Assembly: GCA_027604005.1 (NCBI GenBank)
Contig: JADGJT010000143.1
Location: 1 to 52,021, forward strand
From: Dinochytrium kinnereticum
Lineage: Eukaryota; Chytridiomycota; Chytridiomycetes; Chytridiales; Chytridiaceae
DNA: 52,021 bases
Direction of reading: 5' to 3'
A program made the position numbers and the translations under genes. Within the stretch, counting starts at the first letter, position 1, and every line of letters starts with the position of its first letter. Shown in pieces: positions 14,371 to 25,652 of this stretch. The notes below the pieces were generated by a model. That model saw nothing but the letters and a program-made list of their open reading frames with translations. It was not told where the DNA came from and made no database searches.

Positions 14371-14843
14371 AACCAGTAGCTATCGGCTGGTCCCAAGAGG
14401 AAGCGGAAGAGAATATCGGTTGACTGGCGATGGGGTTGCGTAAGGTATTTGGGAGAGGAACTTGTCAAATGGGATTGTCAAATATTGTGTTCCACAAAAC
14501 GTTGTTTTGACCCAAATTTGAATGAAATTCTGGCAAATGCAGATCGACTTCCAAACTTACTTAATCAATTGGCCCAGCGATATTTCATCGTAATCAACAG
14601 GAGGACATGCCCACAAGACTACTTATATTTTAGCGATATTTTTTTTCGTTCTCACAAGAAATATATTCATTAATGCGGAGGAAAAGATATGTCCCATGCC
14701 TTCACCTCTTTACTTCTTTTCTGAGGAACTGTGCAAATAATCCCCTTGATCAAGATTTGGATAAAGGTTTCAAGATTCATGATGGCTTTTTATATATATA
14801 TAGACAAAATTATCTGATGAATCCAAGATATCGTACAGGGGAT
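14371..14843. other. Intergenic: dynein promoter and kinesin 3' region
   Basis: AT-rich 473 nt between the dynein start codon and the kinesin stop codon, both genes on the minus strand. It should contain the kinesin 3' UTR and terminator plus the dynein promoter. Short plus-strand open frames here have no domain signature. I see no RNA gene or clear promoter box. Confidence 0.4.
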
Positions 14844-16492
14844 TTAATATGTGTCCATCACCGCGTCAACCCGTCCACCACCACAAATACCCAGCCAGAA
14901 CCTCTTTTTCTTCTTCACTGGAACAAAATCACTCTTCTTCTCGATCGCATCCGTCTGCGTTTGCTTCTCGACAGCATGACCGGCAACTGCCTGAGTAAAG
15001 CTATCGCAGGACGTCACTTTTTTGGTTGGGTTTGCTAGTAAGCTTTCAAGAGCTTGTTTTAATGACCGAACTTCCGCCTCCAATTCCAGAATTCTTGAAG
15101 ACAAAAGGTTAGGCTTTTAATATAAAAATATATGTGTATACCGCATCGCGTTGGGATCCATGTTAACCTTTGCTTTGTTTTGCACCTTTTTAGCACGTTC
15201 TGCAAACTTAAGTGTGCTTAAACTTTCCAAATACTGGTAATTAAACATCATCGAAAGTTAGAAGTTGATCATCTTTTTTGCTTTTTACGTTTTTGGGTGT
15301 CGGCGTGCAGCATGTCAATATTAACGTCAGGGAGTTCCCACCTAAAGAATCCGAGAGCAAATACGTCAGCTTCGAGTCGCGATATGGAATATGTCTTTGT
15401 CCACCCTGACTACTAGTCAAAGCAGAAATAACATTTCCTAAACACGATAATGACTGATTGATCGCAGACCCTTCCTTCAACCGTTGTCCTACGGCACCCG
15501 TAGCGTCCGCTCTCTCTGATCCAGCAAGGTCGATGAGGTGGATTTTGGATCGTTTCCTCCCTAAAAGCCCAAGTGGCTCCTGACCAGATTGGCTATCGGA
15601 TATAGCATCAAAATCTAATATTGATGACGAGGCCGATAATGTTCCCATATTCCCTTGCCTTTTCATTACCATTTGGTCAATAGTGATAGTGAGAATTGAA
15701 TGCGAGCGTGAGGAAACTTCGTTCATATTTGTTTCGCCAACTGGGAGATTTAGAACTTGATTAGTTCAACAAAAAAAACCTGTTCTATTTTTTGTTCCCG
15801 AGCGAATGAGTTTCAAGTAGTCATTTGTCTCATAGATCCTCATCTCCGAAAGACCTTGAACATACAAGCCCTTTCCACTGATAGACTCCGGATCCATTCG
15901 GATTTTTAATTCTGAAATGGTTGAAAATTACAGAAAACAGAGTATAATAACCTTGGGATATCTCCTTTGGCGCCAACAGGTCGGAGAGCTTCTCGTTATA
16001 AATCTCAAGATATGACGCCTTTACGATAAACTGCGAACAAGTCCCATCGGCCTTTTGCATACTGGACTTACTTCTGACATGAGTCGATATTTGATCAGCC
16101 ACTCTTAGAATAATGCCATGTTCTTGGCTTCCAATGGGCATGTCCAAGGCTCCAGCTGGTCCTTGCATAGTATAAGTTTTCCCAGAAGCAGTTTGCCCAT
16201 ATGCAAAAATGCAGCCGTTGTATCCCTCTAAGCAGCGAGAGATAAGTGGCTGTACTGTCTTTGAATAAACCATCTCTTGATCTTCCTCCATGCCAAAGAC
16301 GGCATCGAAGTTGAACGTTTTTGGGTTCTTCCTTGTGGCAGGATCAGTGATGGATATTGTGTTGACGTCGACTCGCTTAATGCAAAAATCCGTTGACGAG
16401 TCATAGTTCTTCAGGGATGCGACATTGCGAAGACGCACGGAGACTTTGATGGTTTGGTCTGCGGCGTCCAGTGGCGTGGGCAGAGTTGTCAT
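14844..16492 (-). CDS. Short kinesin-like motor protein
   Basis: ATP-driven microtubule motor, subfamily not assigned. Five exons join in frame: 16492-15952, 15911-15780, 15740-15289, 15233-15142 and 15093-14844, giving 488 aa; introns are 39-55 nt. The motor domain is N-terminal and complete: P-loop GQTASGKT, switch I NEVSSRSHS (formed across an intron), switch II DLAGSE, and the closing motif LSTLKFAERAKK. The intron at 15234-15288 is recognised because reading through it puts a stop before that motif. After the motor there is only one short predicted coiled coil (ILELEAEVRSLKQALESL) and a tail with a KKKKRFWLGICGGG patch. Most N-terminal kinesins have several hundred residues of stalk and cargo tail, so this is minimal. 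A further 3' exon cannot be excluded, but the frame ends cleanly at 14844. Confidence 0.9.
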
Positions 16493-16743
16493 CCCTTTAT
16501 GCTGCAGGCAAATTCAGCGAATTGTCAATCTAATTTTTTATTGTGAGGGGGCGGACACGACGGACGCTGCTGCAGCTAATGTGGAGCGACGCGCGTTGCT
16601 GTACTTATTTTCCAGGCCATCAAGTCTCTTGTCTATAACTTCTCCTCTACCGTGTGCCATTTGTACTTTTATTGGGGAATGCATGCGTCAGCAATATTGC
16701 CATCATTGGCACAAACATTGTCTCAAATGGCAAGTCAATAAAA

Positions 16744-19208
16744 TTAAAGTCCGGATAACACCATAGCAGCAGCAGCATTAGGATCACCATTAGCCGCCCT
16801 TAGAATCCCTAGCAGCACCTCTCCGTTCAAATCTGGAAACATCAGACGCAGCTTTCGAAATTTGAAAGTTAACAGATCATTGTCTAGGTCATCACTGAAA
16901 GCAGCGGTTTCATCAGCATCGTCTTGAAATTCAGTCTGCTTCGATCCACTCAGCACTCCAGCAGCCAGCGAAAAGTCATGTTCGGAATCATGGAGAGCTT
17001 GACGAATGTAGTATGGATGAATTTCAGGAAACACTTCACCAAGCTGCTCTTCAGCCTCAGTCCAATTCTCCAATGACGATCCCATCTCGAATTTGTCCAG
17101 GTCTCCTTCGTTCCACGCATGACTATCCAGATCTTCAAGGAATTGTTCATCATCTACACCTTCAACGTCGCTGTCACTAATCGTGTCAGAGTCCCTATCT
17201 GATTCCCAGCCCTATTGAATGTCAGCTTACACCAATAATCGTCCTCACCTCCAAACCGCAAGCTGGCCTTAAAGTAAATCGAGATGATCCCATTGGGCGC
17301 CGTGACATCCTCAGCTTGCTGAAAGTTCTCGATTTTCCCGAGTTCCCCTTCCCCCCACCACCGCCGACTCGGACAAGGTTTTTTTCAAATTTAACGATCG
17401 GGGCGGCAGTCTGAACTGGTGAGGGAGGTACTACGCTAGGGGTTCCTGGCGAGAATGGTCGAAATCTTATATCCCACTGAAGAAATAAGAAAAAAAATAA
17501 GTTCATGTATTTAATGAAAAGCACTCAAGAAAATATCAAAAATGAAAAAGCAAAAAAAGTACCCTATCGGATATCCATAAGACACCTTCACTTCGAAGAA
17601 TACAGTGGCTAGCACGTGATGGTGGCCCACCAGAGGTGAGAAAACGCGTCCCGCCTATGGTTTCTCCGGTGAGAAGGTCTACAACCCGAAGTCGTGGCTT
17701 TAAGCGATCCAGCTCTATAGGCTCCGTACTATGGGGCGAGTAAACGAGGAGAGCTGCGCTGAATCGCGAGAGGAGCTATGAAGAGGCATTAGTTACAATG
17801 AAAGAGAGGACGACGCCAAGCAACTTACGACTTCGTGGATGCTTTCTTCTACATGTCCGATAGAAACAACATGAGAAGTTGAATAGAAATTATTGGCCGC
17901 CTCTTCCGAAGATATCTTTAACGATCTGATCTCGAACCATCCTCCACCGCAAAATATTACAATATCTCCAGCTCGATGAACGCTCACCCATGTTAAGTTT
18001 TTTATCCTAGACTTTGTGGTTTTACGAGCAACTTCTTTCAACCTAGAATCGATTTGCAAAACAACCCCGTGACTTCTGTCGACACCGGTAGTGCATGCCA
18101 ATACTATATGGGCACTTTCAAGATGACCCTTTGAATTCCGTTTTACTTCCAAGTTTAGCAAATCAGGGCTGAAATCAATCTGAATAGTTGCCGACTCTCT
18201 CAGGCCCCCATCAGAAATTTTCAATTTGACTTCAGACCTTGATTCAGCTGTCACGTACGTGGATAGCGACCGCATGAAAGAGCCTCTTTGGGATGCTAGA
18301 TCCCAAAGAAATATTTCAGCTGAATCAGCCCAGGCCACAACCAAAAAATCTGAGTCTAGTTTCCAATTGGATGGGGGATTAGGAAATATAAATGCTGATG
18401 GAGGGCCGAGATCTTCATTAGCATGCACATCATCTCCCTCAGTAGCGACATCCACCACGCCAAAGAGGATTTTTCTTGAAGCTTTCTGGAGGCCCTTTTC
18501 AAAAATCAAAAGCGAGTTTGCGACCTCGGCGACCAGGAATTTATCACTGATAGCACATTTAGTGACCGGCGAGTCGATCTGGAGGATATCAGAATGATTC
18601 TAGCAAAAATGCAGAACCTCCAGCTCTATGTAATCCCCATTTTGAACATCTGCTAATCCGCCAACTACTCGAAGCTTTGACAAAAATCCAAAGCATAGAT
18701 GGGGTGTGAAATCACGGTATCCCCAAGCAACTGAATCTTTATGCAGCTGAATGAATGAAGTGAATGCGTATGGTGCTGCACCAAGTGGAGAGAGGGATAA
18801 CACGGCCGGGTTGTTGCTTTGATAAGGCCTAACGATAATTCTTTCAGATGAAGCTGAACCGAGACCGCTCCATGCTCTCTGCTCGGTCCCACTGGCTTTG
18901 AGAATTGCAATTGACCGAAACGAAGATCCAAGAAACTTTTTTGGAGAATACGAATGTAAAGCAGGGTAGCTTCGTACCAAAACCCTGCGCCACAATATTG
19001 AATGTTCTAATCAAGCATTAGTATGGAAAATAGATCAAAAACAAGAAAGTGATTGCCACCTTCTGAAGCTAAGAAATGCCATAATCTACAAACACGGGCA
19101 ACACGCAGCAAGACCTGACAGAAGTCAGAACATTTACACAATACAAAGGCAAACCTTTATAGGAAGCCAGCCGAAGATCAATAGTAATTCGTCTGGACTT
19201 AACTCCAT
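16744..19208 (-). CDS. F-box protein with putative beta-propeller and two C-terminal CUE domains
   Basis: Seven exons join in frame: 19208-19155, 19114-19060, 19006-18618, 18578-17829, 17775-17563, 17476-17249 and 17211-16744, giving 718 aa. Residues ~3-45 form an F-box (LSPDELLLIFGWLP ... VARVCRLW ... LWRRVLV), split by two introns, so it is easily missed. Residues ~50-560 contain repeated beta-rich, WD-like segments (DFLVVAWADSAEIFLWDL; VLWISDRWDIRF) that look like a propeller. An acidic linker follows, then two CUE-type ubiquitin-binding units: ~618-650 (EVFPEI ... LAAGVLSG) and ~684-718 (LMFPDL ... AAAMVLSG). F-box proteins recruit substrates to SCF ubiquitin ligases; CUE domains bind ubiquitin. 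The combined role, a ligase receptor that also reads ubiquitin, is inferred. The propeller call is the weakest part. Confidence 0.8.
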
Positions 19209-19258
19209 AACGCCTTTGCTCGATCGAATCACCTTAGAGCCGCCGCATTCTCAATGCC
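19209..19258. promoter_or_regulatory. Compact bidirectional promoter candidate (F-box gene / carrier)
   Basis: Only 50 nt separate the minus-strand F-box start codon from the first plus-strand carrier ATG. Any core promoter for the two genes must lie here or inside the flanking transcribed sequence. If the carrier starts at an internal ATG near 19325, the gap is 116 nt. I see no clear TATA box. Confidence 0.45.
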
Positions 19259-20707
19259 ATGAACAAGGCCGAAATGTCAAAAATTTTGTCTGCTCTTGCC
19301 ATCGTCATCATTGCCCTTCATTGCATGGCTGCGGCTCAAGAATCTAAAAATACCCAGATGGGTCAGGGAGCTAAAAGCTTTACATTTTCCCCATCGTTTG
19401 ATCATGCAGTTGCTGGATTTGTTGCTGGGGCTATATCGACGGCTGTTCTGCATCCTCTCGATCTAGTCAAAACTAGATTTCAAGGTACGATCTGTATAGT
19501 GTGTAGGCAATCACATACTAATCATGCGTCGTAGTCGATGAATCAAAGTACAGACATGGAGGTTTTGGCATAAGGGCAACCTGGAATTCTCTTGTCAATA
19601 TCAAGGCCCAGGATGGCCTTTTTGGATTGTACCGCGGAATATCGGCGAATATGGCGGGTGCTACTCTATCTTGGGGTCTATATTTTTGGTGGTTCGTATA
19701 TGGTCCATTTTGCAAGTTAAATTCAACCATTGAAAGGTATTCAATGTTCAAGGAAGAAATGACTGCAAGAAAACAGTTTGAGGGGTCAAAAAGACTTTCT
19801 GCATCAGAGCATTTGATGGCTTCCGCTGCTGCCGGCGCCGTCACAGCCGTTTTTACGAATCCTTTTTGGTTGGTGAAGACCAGAATGTGCGCCGATCGCG
19901 TTTCCGATCCTGGAGCCTACAAGAGTTTAACGGAGGGCCTTTTAAAAACATATACCAACGAGGGAATAGCTGGCTTGTATAAGGGGATCATTCCTGCCTT
20001 TTTCGGTGTATCTCACGGTGCCCTTCAATTTATGGCATATGAAGAAATGAAGAGATATTGGGTTTCAGGAAATGATGGAGCAAAGCTGGTGAGTTTATTC
20101 CAAGGCTCTCCTTCTTAATATCGCAAGGGTACCGCAGAGTATCTGGCCATGGCCGCACTTTCGAAAATCTTTGCAACAATCTGCACATACCCATACCAAG
20201 TAGTCCGGGCAAGGCTACAGGTTTGGCTGTTTAGACCCTATGTGTTTTATTGAGAATGTCTAGAACGAAAGGACGAGGAAAAACGTCGTTTACAGAGGTG
20301 CCATCGGCACAATCAAAAGAATATATGCGTAGGTTTCCTCTATGGTTTTGACATTACTAACAAAGTGTAGCCTTGAAGGATTTCCAGGATTTTACAAAGG
20401 GCTTGGGCCGAATGTGATTAGGGTTATGCCAGGAACTATGCTAACATTTGGTGTTTACGAGGTAAGATGTATTAATCTTCAGGGTTACTGATAGTGAAGG
20501 CTTTGGCAGATATTTTCCGAACGTATGCAAAGTAACCATTCAGAATCCATCCAACGACAAAGCCGATCAAATGAAAAACATTCCAACCCATCCCAATGCC
20601 AGGGACAGGACGCCTGCAGGAATAACGGGCCAAAAGCCTGCCAAAGAGCCGTCCCCGCTCAAAACAGCCAAACAGATGCCACCAGAGAATCCAAGATTTC
20701 CCAGTGA
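19259..20707 (+). CDS. FLX1: Mitochondrial carrier, FAD/folate transporter type (SLC25A32/Flx1-like)
   Basis: Inner-membrane carrier, probably moving FAD or folate into mitochondria. Six exons join in frame: 19259-19484, 19535-20088, 20128-20220, 20264-20328, 20371-20461 and 20510-20707, giving 408 aa. Three carrier repeats are visible: [21 protein letters not shown] and [11 protein letters not shown]. The motifs [18 protein letters not shown] and the third-repeat [11 protein letters not shown] are typical of SLC25A32/Flx1. It is ~90 aa longer than the family norm. The first ATG adds a hydrophobic stretch that looks like a signal anchor, so an internal start (~19325) may be used. The last exon completes helix 6 (VYEIFSERM) and then runs on as a Ser/Gln-rich tail antisense to the neighbouring gene. 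If the intron at 20462-20509 is retained, translation ends at 20491. Family secure; both ends uncertain. Confidence 0.88.
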
Positions 20708-21320
20708 TACCATCGTGGACGGCCAGTGGATTTTTATCTTTGAGACTGGGTTTGAGAAGAGAATATTGGCGTGCGAGTGTTGGTAGTGAGGGGCCCTGTA
20801 AGCTCCAAGACGGAGGGAGATACACAGCAATAATAAACTGTGGAGCAAGAGTGACACCACAGCAAATACAAATGCTAGCCCAGCTGTTGGGGTGATAGGG
20901 TGAACAGTGTCATCCAAAGCCTTTGGGATTAGTCTAAACAATATCGATAAGGCCAAACCAAATATCCATATGAAGCTACGATCAGCGAGCTGAAGCCAAA
21001 GATGCATCCTAAAAGAAGGGTAAGAGAAATGCCTGGTGGCTTAATAGATACCTAGTTTCCATGAAAGGGAGGCTGGATATGAGGTGCAGCAAAAAATAGT
21101 TCAGAAGTCATATTATCATGGAATATATCTCACCGCCAAACCGGTAGGCTGCCTCCCGTTGAGTAGTTGAATGTTCTGGTGGCGGTGCTTGCCATGCCTC
21201 CAAAGATCCTTGTGCTGCAAAGCGATTGTCGATGGATGTGGTAGAGGCGCTCGCATTGTGGGAACTGCTGGATCCAGGCGATAGCAGAGGAGCATTTTCG
21301 CTGCCTGAGTGTTTCGACAT
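20567..21320 (-). CDS. Small multi-pass membrane protein, function unknown
   Basis: Three exons join in frame (21320-21142, 21072-21052, 21008-20567) to give 213 aa. The middle exon is only 21 nt. The first ~60 residues are Ser/Thr-rich and probably cytosolic or lumenal. About four hydrophobic segments follow ([64 protein letters not shown]). I do not recognise the family. The 3' end of the coding region is convergent with, and overlaps, the last exon of the carrier gene. A different splice in the 21052-21141 area would change ~20 residues between the leader and the first membrane segment. An alternative frame continuing to 20472 with further hydrophobic residues exists but is not supported by a splice pair that I can see. 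Confidence 0.6.
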
Positions 21321-21696
21321 TGCTCTAATACGTTGAGGTGGTCAAGGGCCGATGTGATCTCGGACAGTGGAATTTCCAAAAAATCTCATTTCGCACTCCG
21401 AAGCTGAGAAAAAGTTCAGCACCGACCATCAAAGCGCAGCTTGCGGGGCAACCATCCCTCAGCTTGCCTAGCCTTGCTTGTACAGTCCAATACTCTCCTC
21501 AGCAACATTTTCGCCTTCAACCTCTGCCCTGAAGTTTACTCGTACTGCCTCAGTAAACTGTTACCAAGCAACGGCTTCCAACTCGAGTTTGTCCTCTCCA
21601 TCAGAACCTCTCTTTCCCGCAAGTCCTGAACCGTTCAACCGCAAACTTTGAGTCGGGATTCCAGCGTTGGAAGAATAGCCCGGAAGAGACCCGCTC
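21321..21696. promoter_or_regulatory. Divergent intergenic region
   Basis: 376 nt between the start codons of the small membrane protein (minus) and the DUF2433/RRM gene (plus). It must hold both promoters and 5' UTRs. Open frames here are short and have no domain signature. No motif stands out. Confidence 0.4.
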
Positions 21697-24600
21697 ATGT
21701 CATACCCATCCTCTGCAGTTTACTGTGCGTCCAATTACAGGGGTGAGCGCAAAATGCTGATACGAGGAGATGCTGAGCCCTTGTAATAGGACAATTCAGA
21801 GCTCTCTGCCAGGATGCTAAAGATCGAGGCGCATCTTTTATTATTCATTGTGGGGATATCGGCTTGTATGGTGAGAAAGAGGCTTGGGTGGTTCCATACT
21901 AACTGGGCTGGTAGATTCGACGAGTTTCGACACGTTGAGTGAGGAGTGAGTTTTCGTCTTATATGGAGGAAGTCTAACTTGGTAAAGTTGCCTACGTAGC
22001 TCTATCATTGCCTGTCCTTCTCTTGGTTCGGAAAAGAAGAAGGAGATTCTATCGCTGGATTTATCGAGCATTCGTCACTTTCTAAAAGCTTCGAATGCAC
22101 TTTCGGAATTAGTTTTATGGCTAGACAGGAAAGAGACATATTCTATCGATGTTCCGATTTATGTCATACATGGAGCGTTGGATGATGTTGGTTGTTTTCA
22201 AAGTTAGTATAATAATTGATGTTTAGGATCGAGTGGCGCGAAAGTTCATAGACGGAACTTATAGCCTCCAAAATTTACATGTTCTGAACGCCTCAACACC
22301 CTCGCTTCATCTGGGTAATCTGTCGATTCGAATTTTTGGTGCTGGGGGAGACATATCAGAGTCTTCCTTATTTGATTTTTCTTCCTTGGCGGACCGAGGC
22401 ATTGAGAGGGGTGCTATTCGACCTCAGCAACAGAATATTTTGAGGATAGGTCGCGTTTTAGCGGATTCAGAATCCTGCCCTCAAAATGAAATTCGTATAC
22501 TTGCTGTTTCAAAAAACCCTGCAGAAAGCCCTTTAGTCTATCAGCTAGCCGCAGCAATCAATGTTTGCTGAATTTCCTGAATGCTTTTTAATTTTTTTTT
22601 AGGCTAAGGTGGTCATAGCGCCTAACCTCATGCATAGCGGTATTCTCTCGACTTTTAACTTCTCTTCACTTGGGCTAGACCAATACCTAAAGTTTAGATG
22701 CCAGGAGATTGAAAAGGCATGCGATTTACGATTTTCCGCGTTGAAAAATACTGGTCTTTTGAGGTATATATATAGCAATTGAAAGTAACTGATAAACGAA
22801 GCCCTGAGGATAAGATTTTACTCAGTTGCACCGAAAGGGTTTGGAGAACCCTTCCTAAGTCGGATGCGGACTGCACCTTTTTCAGTCTTCCCGATAAGGG
22901 CTCTGGCCATGTTCTTTTGCACAGCTCTCAAAAAGAGCTTGTTTTTAGCTCCCAATGCAAATGTATGTACAGTCCTCACTATATGCCTTAGGACTTCAGG
23001 AAGCTGATCAGTACTTTATATGTAGTACCCATTCAAACATCTCAAGATGACCTCATAGGAATGCAAGATGGACTCCTTTCACTTGGGTCGCGGCAGTCAT
23101 CGATAACATCCACTGCAGTCAGCTCACCCCTTCAAGACTCGACTACACTGATGACCAACAATAGCAACACTTCGCACTCAATGTGGATTAATCAAGTCAA
23201 TCTCCAAGATAATAGTACCCGCAATGCAGCTGTTGCAGAAAATGTGGCAAGTGGAATTTTGGCATCGAAAAAATGGGATTCAGGCAGGACTGAGTTATTT
23301 GGACAATATTGGGATGAACCCCATAGCACAGATACTCCAAGTCAGGCTGCCATCGAAGCTGGCCGTATGTTAGAGGAAAATCCAGCCTCTGTGCCAGTTT
23401 CTACTCCTATGAATTTAACTGGAACTCAGTCTGCTGGATCAACTGGCTGGGAAAAGATAAGTGAGAATTCTGATAAGGATAATTGGGACTACGCTTCATT
23501 GAGTAGCGACGATTCGGACGACTTCCCTTCTGAGGTACTTAGGCAATTAAGCAATGTGCATATCGCTTAGCTATTGATTTCAGGGAAGTGTTGGTGTGTC
23601 GACTTTATGGGTTGGAAACATTCCGGAAGAGGCTTCGGAGCATGATCTTAAAGTATATTTTAGATCCGTGCCGGTATGCCGACTTTCATGTTCAATCTAT
23701 GAAAACTCATTTATAAAAGGTTATCCGTATCCGGTTATCTAAGAAGCGCCCGGATAAGAGGCCATGCGCATATGTGGATGTTAGAGAAGAGGATATGGAT
23801 AGAGCCCTCAGGCTTAGCGGAGAGGTATTAAGTGTTTGAAAAGAGCTTTCTTATAATTTAATTAGCGGCTACTTGGTGCGAGACTTAAGGTTGAATACGA
23901 TCCAAGTATGTGTGGCTTGTTTTTTTAACGCCAATTAAATTCATCTCTATATTCTTGTTTGTAATTAATCTTCCTTCTTAAATTTGCAGATCGCCTTCAA
24001 AAGCTGCGAAAGAAACGTCACATCTTTAATGATATTAAGCCCGAGTCACCCGAGAGGTACATATATTTATCGGAGGCCCCTTAACATTTTTCATAGCATA
24101 GCTGAGATTGAAAGGCTAAGATTGACTCAAAGTGGGACGGATTCGGAGCGATGGGAGCAATGGGTTCCTGGGCAATTGAGAAAGTGGAGTAGCACTCCCG
24201 CGTTAGATATTGCCTCTAACGTAGGAACTGCTCCTAAAAAGCCCACAGCCTTACAAAGAACAAATTTGGGAAAGCCCTCTCACGAAATACCGTTGAATTC
24301 TTCTTCGCTAACTGCTGGGGCGACTTCTAACGTCTCAAAGCCCCAGTGGAATGGTACGGCCATCGCAGGCCGCCTAACCTCCTCGCGATCCATGAGCAGT
24401 CTGCTGGGGGAGCCTTCTACACTGAATACTGCGCTTCCTGCCGGTTGGTCTACCCACAACAACCCCAACGCTAGCTGGGATTCACCTCCTCGGAAGCCAA
24501 CCAGCTTCACTTCTGGAGCAGAGTGGGATAGGCCTAGCGAAAGCGGCAAAGTTTCTACTTGGGAAGTTCGGCCCTCGTCATCTATTAATGTTCCCCCAAA

Positions 24601-25522
24601 TGCTCCTAAGACACCCTCGTCATTGGGAGCGCCACCGCTTGGAGTACCATGGACTTTGGATACCGCACAGCAACCTGTGCCACAACAGCAGCGGCCGATT
24701 CTCAAGCCGACTGTGAACTTGATGCCGACAGAGCCCGCGAGTCAGTCGACCAGTCTAATTTCTAGCGCCAACTGGGCCCTGTACGGGAAAGGCAGCCTCC
24801 CCTCGGTTGACGAGAATTCTTGGATCCAGAATGGGGCAAAACCTGGATGGAATATTGGAAGAACTTTTGCAGGACAGCCTGATACGTCTACGGCCTCTTT
24901 CCAGGCGTCTTGGAATCAGCGGGGTGGGGTTACCAACGAGGGTGGGGGATCTTGGAGCGGCCCTGCTGTTGGGGTTGCTGCTTCTAGGATGCCGAACCAA
25001 CCTCCTCCGCCTTTGGGTCAAAACACATCTCAGACGATGATGTTGGCCGGAAATGAGCTTGACACCCTAAACAGCTTTGCTCCCGCTTGGTTGAGGGGCA
25101 GCAAGGATATGCAACCACAGCAAATGCCCTCACCTGTGACATCTGGAGTTCAACCACCAAATGTGATTCGAAGGAAAGGAAGCCTTCCAAATTTGCCATC
25201 GATGGGTGGTGGAAAAAGCTCCTGGGATTCGTCAGTGAAACCAGACACGTCTTCTTTGTGGGCAACCCCGAGCCAGCCTGCAGATGCGTCTTGGTCCATG
25301 GGGAGAAAGGAAGGGCAAGGGATCTGGAGTGAAGCGGCGGATACTCCGAAACAAAGTGTTGGCTCTTCGCGACTCCCTGGTGGTGCCTTAAATGTAAACA
25401 TTACGCCCATTGGACATGCTTGGGAGGCTGCCAAGGCTTCCGAGCTTCCCAGCCCGATGGATGTGAAGGAATCTAAAGTTTGGGGTCCAACGGGATGGCA
25501 CCCTGATTGGAGGCGCAGTTGA
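21697..25522 (+). CDS. DUF2433/metallophosphoesterase-like protein with RRM and Trp-rich tail
   Basis: Thirteen exons join in frame: 21697-21742, 21790-21870, 21915-21945, 21988-22186, 22227-22562, 22603-22763, 22802-22962, 23026-23534, 23584-23673, 23720-23824, 23866-23905, 23990-24056 and 24097-25522, giving 1,083 aa. The N-terminal ~340 residues resemble fungal DUF2433, a calcineurin-phosphoesterase-like fold: FIIHCGDIGLYD, VPIYVIHGALDDDRVARKF, LRFS. The first metal motif expected near the N-terminus is degenerate (ASNYRG), so catalysis is doubtful. An RRM covers ~510-590 (TLWVGNIPEE as RNP2-like strand; RPCAYVDV as RNP1-like strand). The rest is low-complexity and Ser/Pro-rich, with tryptophan every 10-30 residues (28 in all) up to the last residues. 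A nucleic-acid-binding, possibly RNA-regulatory role is inferred. The family name is from memory and should be confirmed by profile search. Confidence 0.78.
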
Positions 25523-25652
25523 GCTTTTACTATTTCTTCTTCCTTTTGTATGTATTTCTATTCTTTAAAGATTGCGTGTTTAGGATGGCGGAGGAAGGGA
25601 GCGCGAAAGCCCGCGGAATGTTGAGTCGTTGCTTTTTTTCTTTATTTTTACA

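Noticed and set aside
15234..15288. A 13-nt intron at the end of the kinesin motor domain
   Set aside because: Too short for splicing; a 55-nt intron with CTAAC branch site at the same place gives the expected TPKNYLESLSTLKF junction.
24280..24705. 141-codon minus-strand open frame inside the Trp-rich tail
   Set aside because: Antisense shadow of the long last exon of the DUF2433/RRM gene; no splice or start context.
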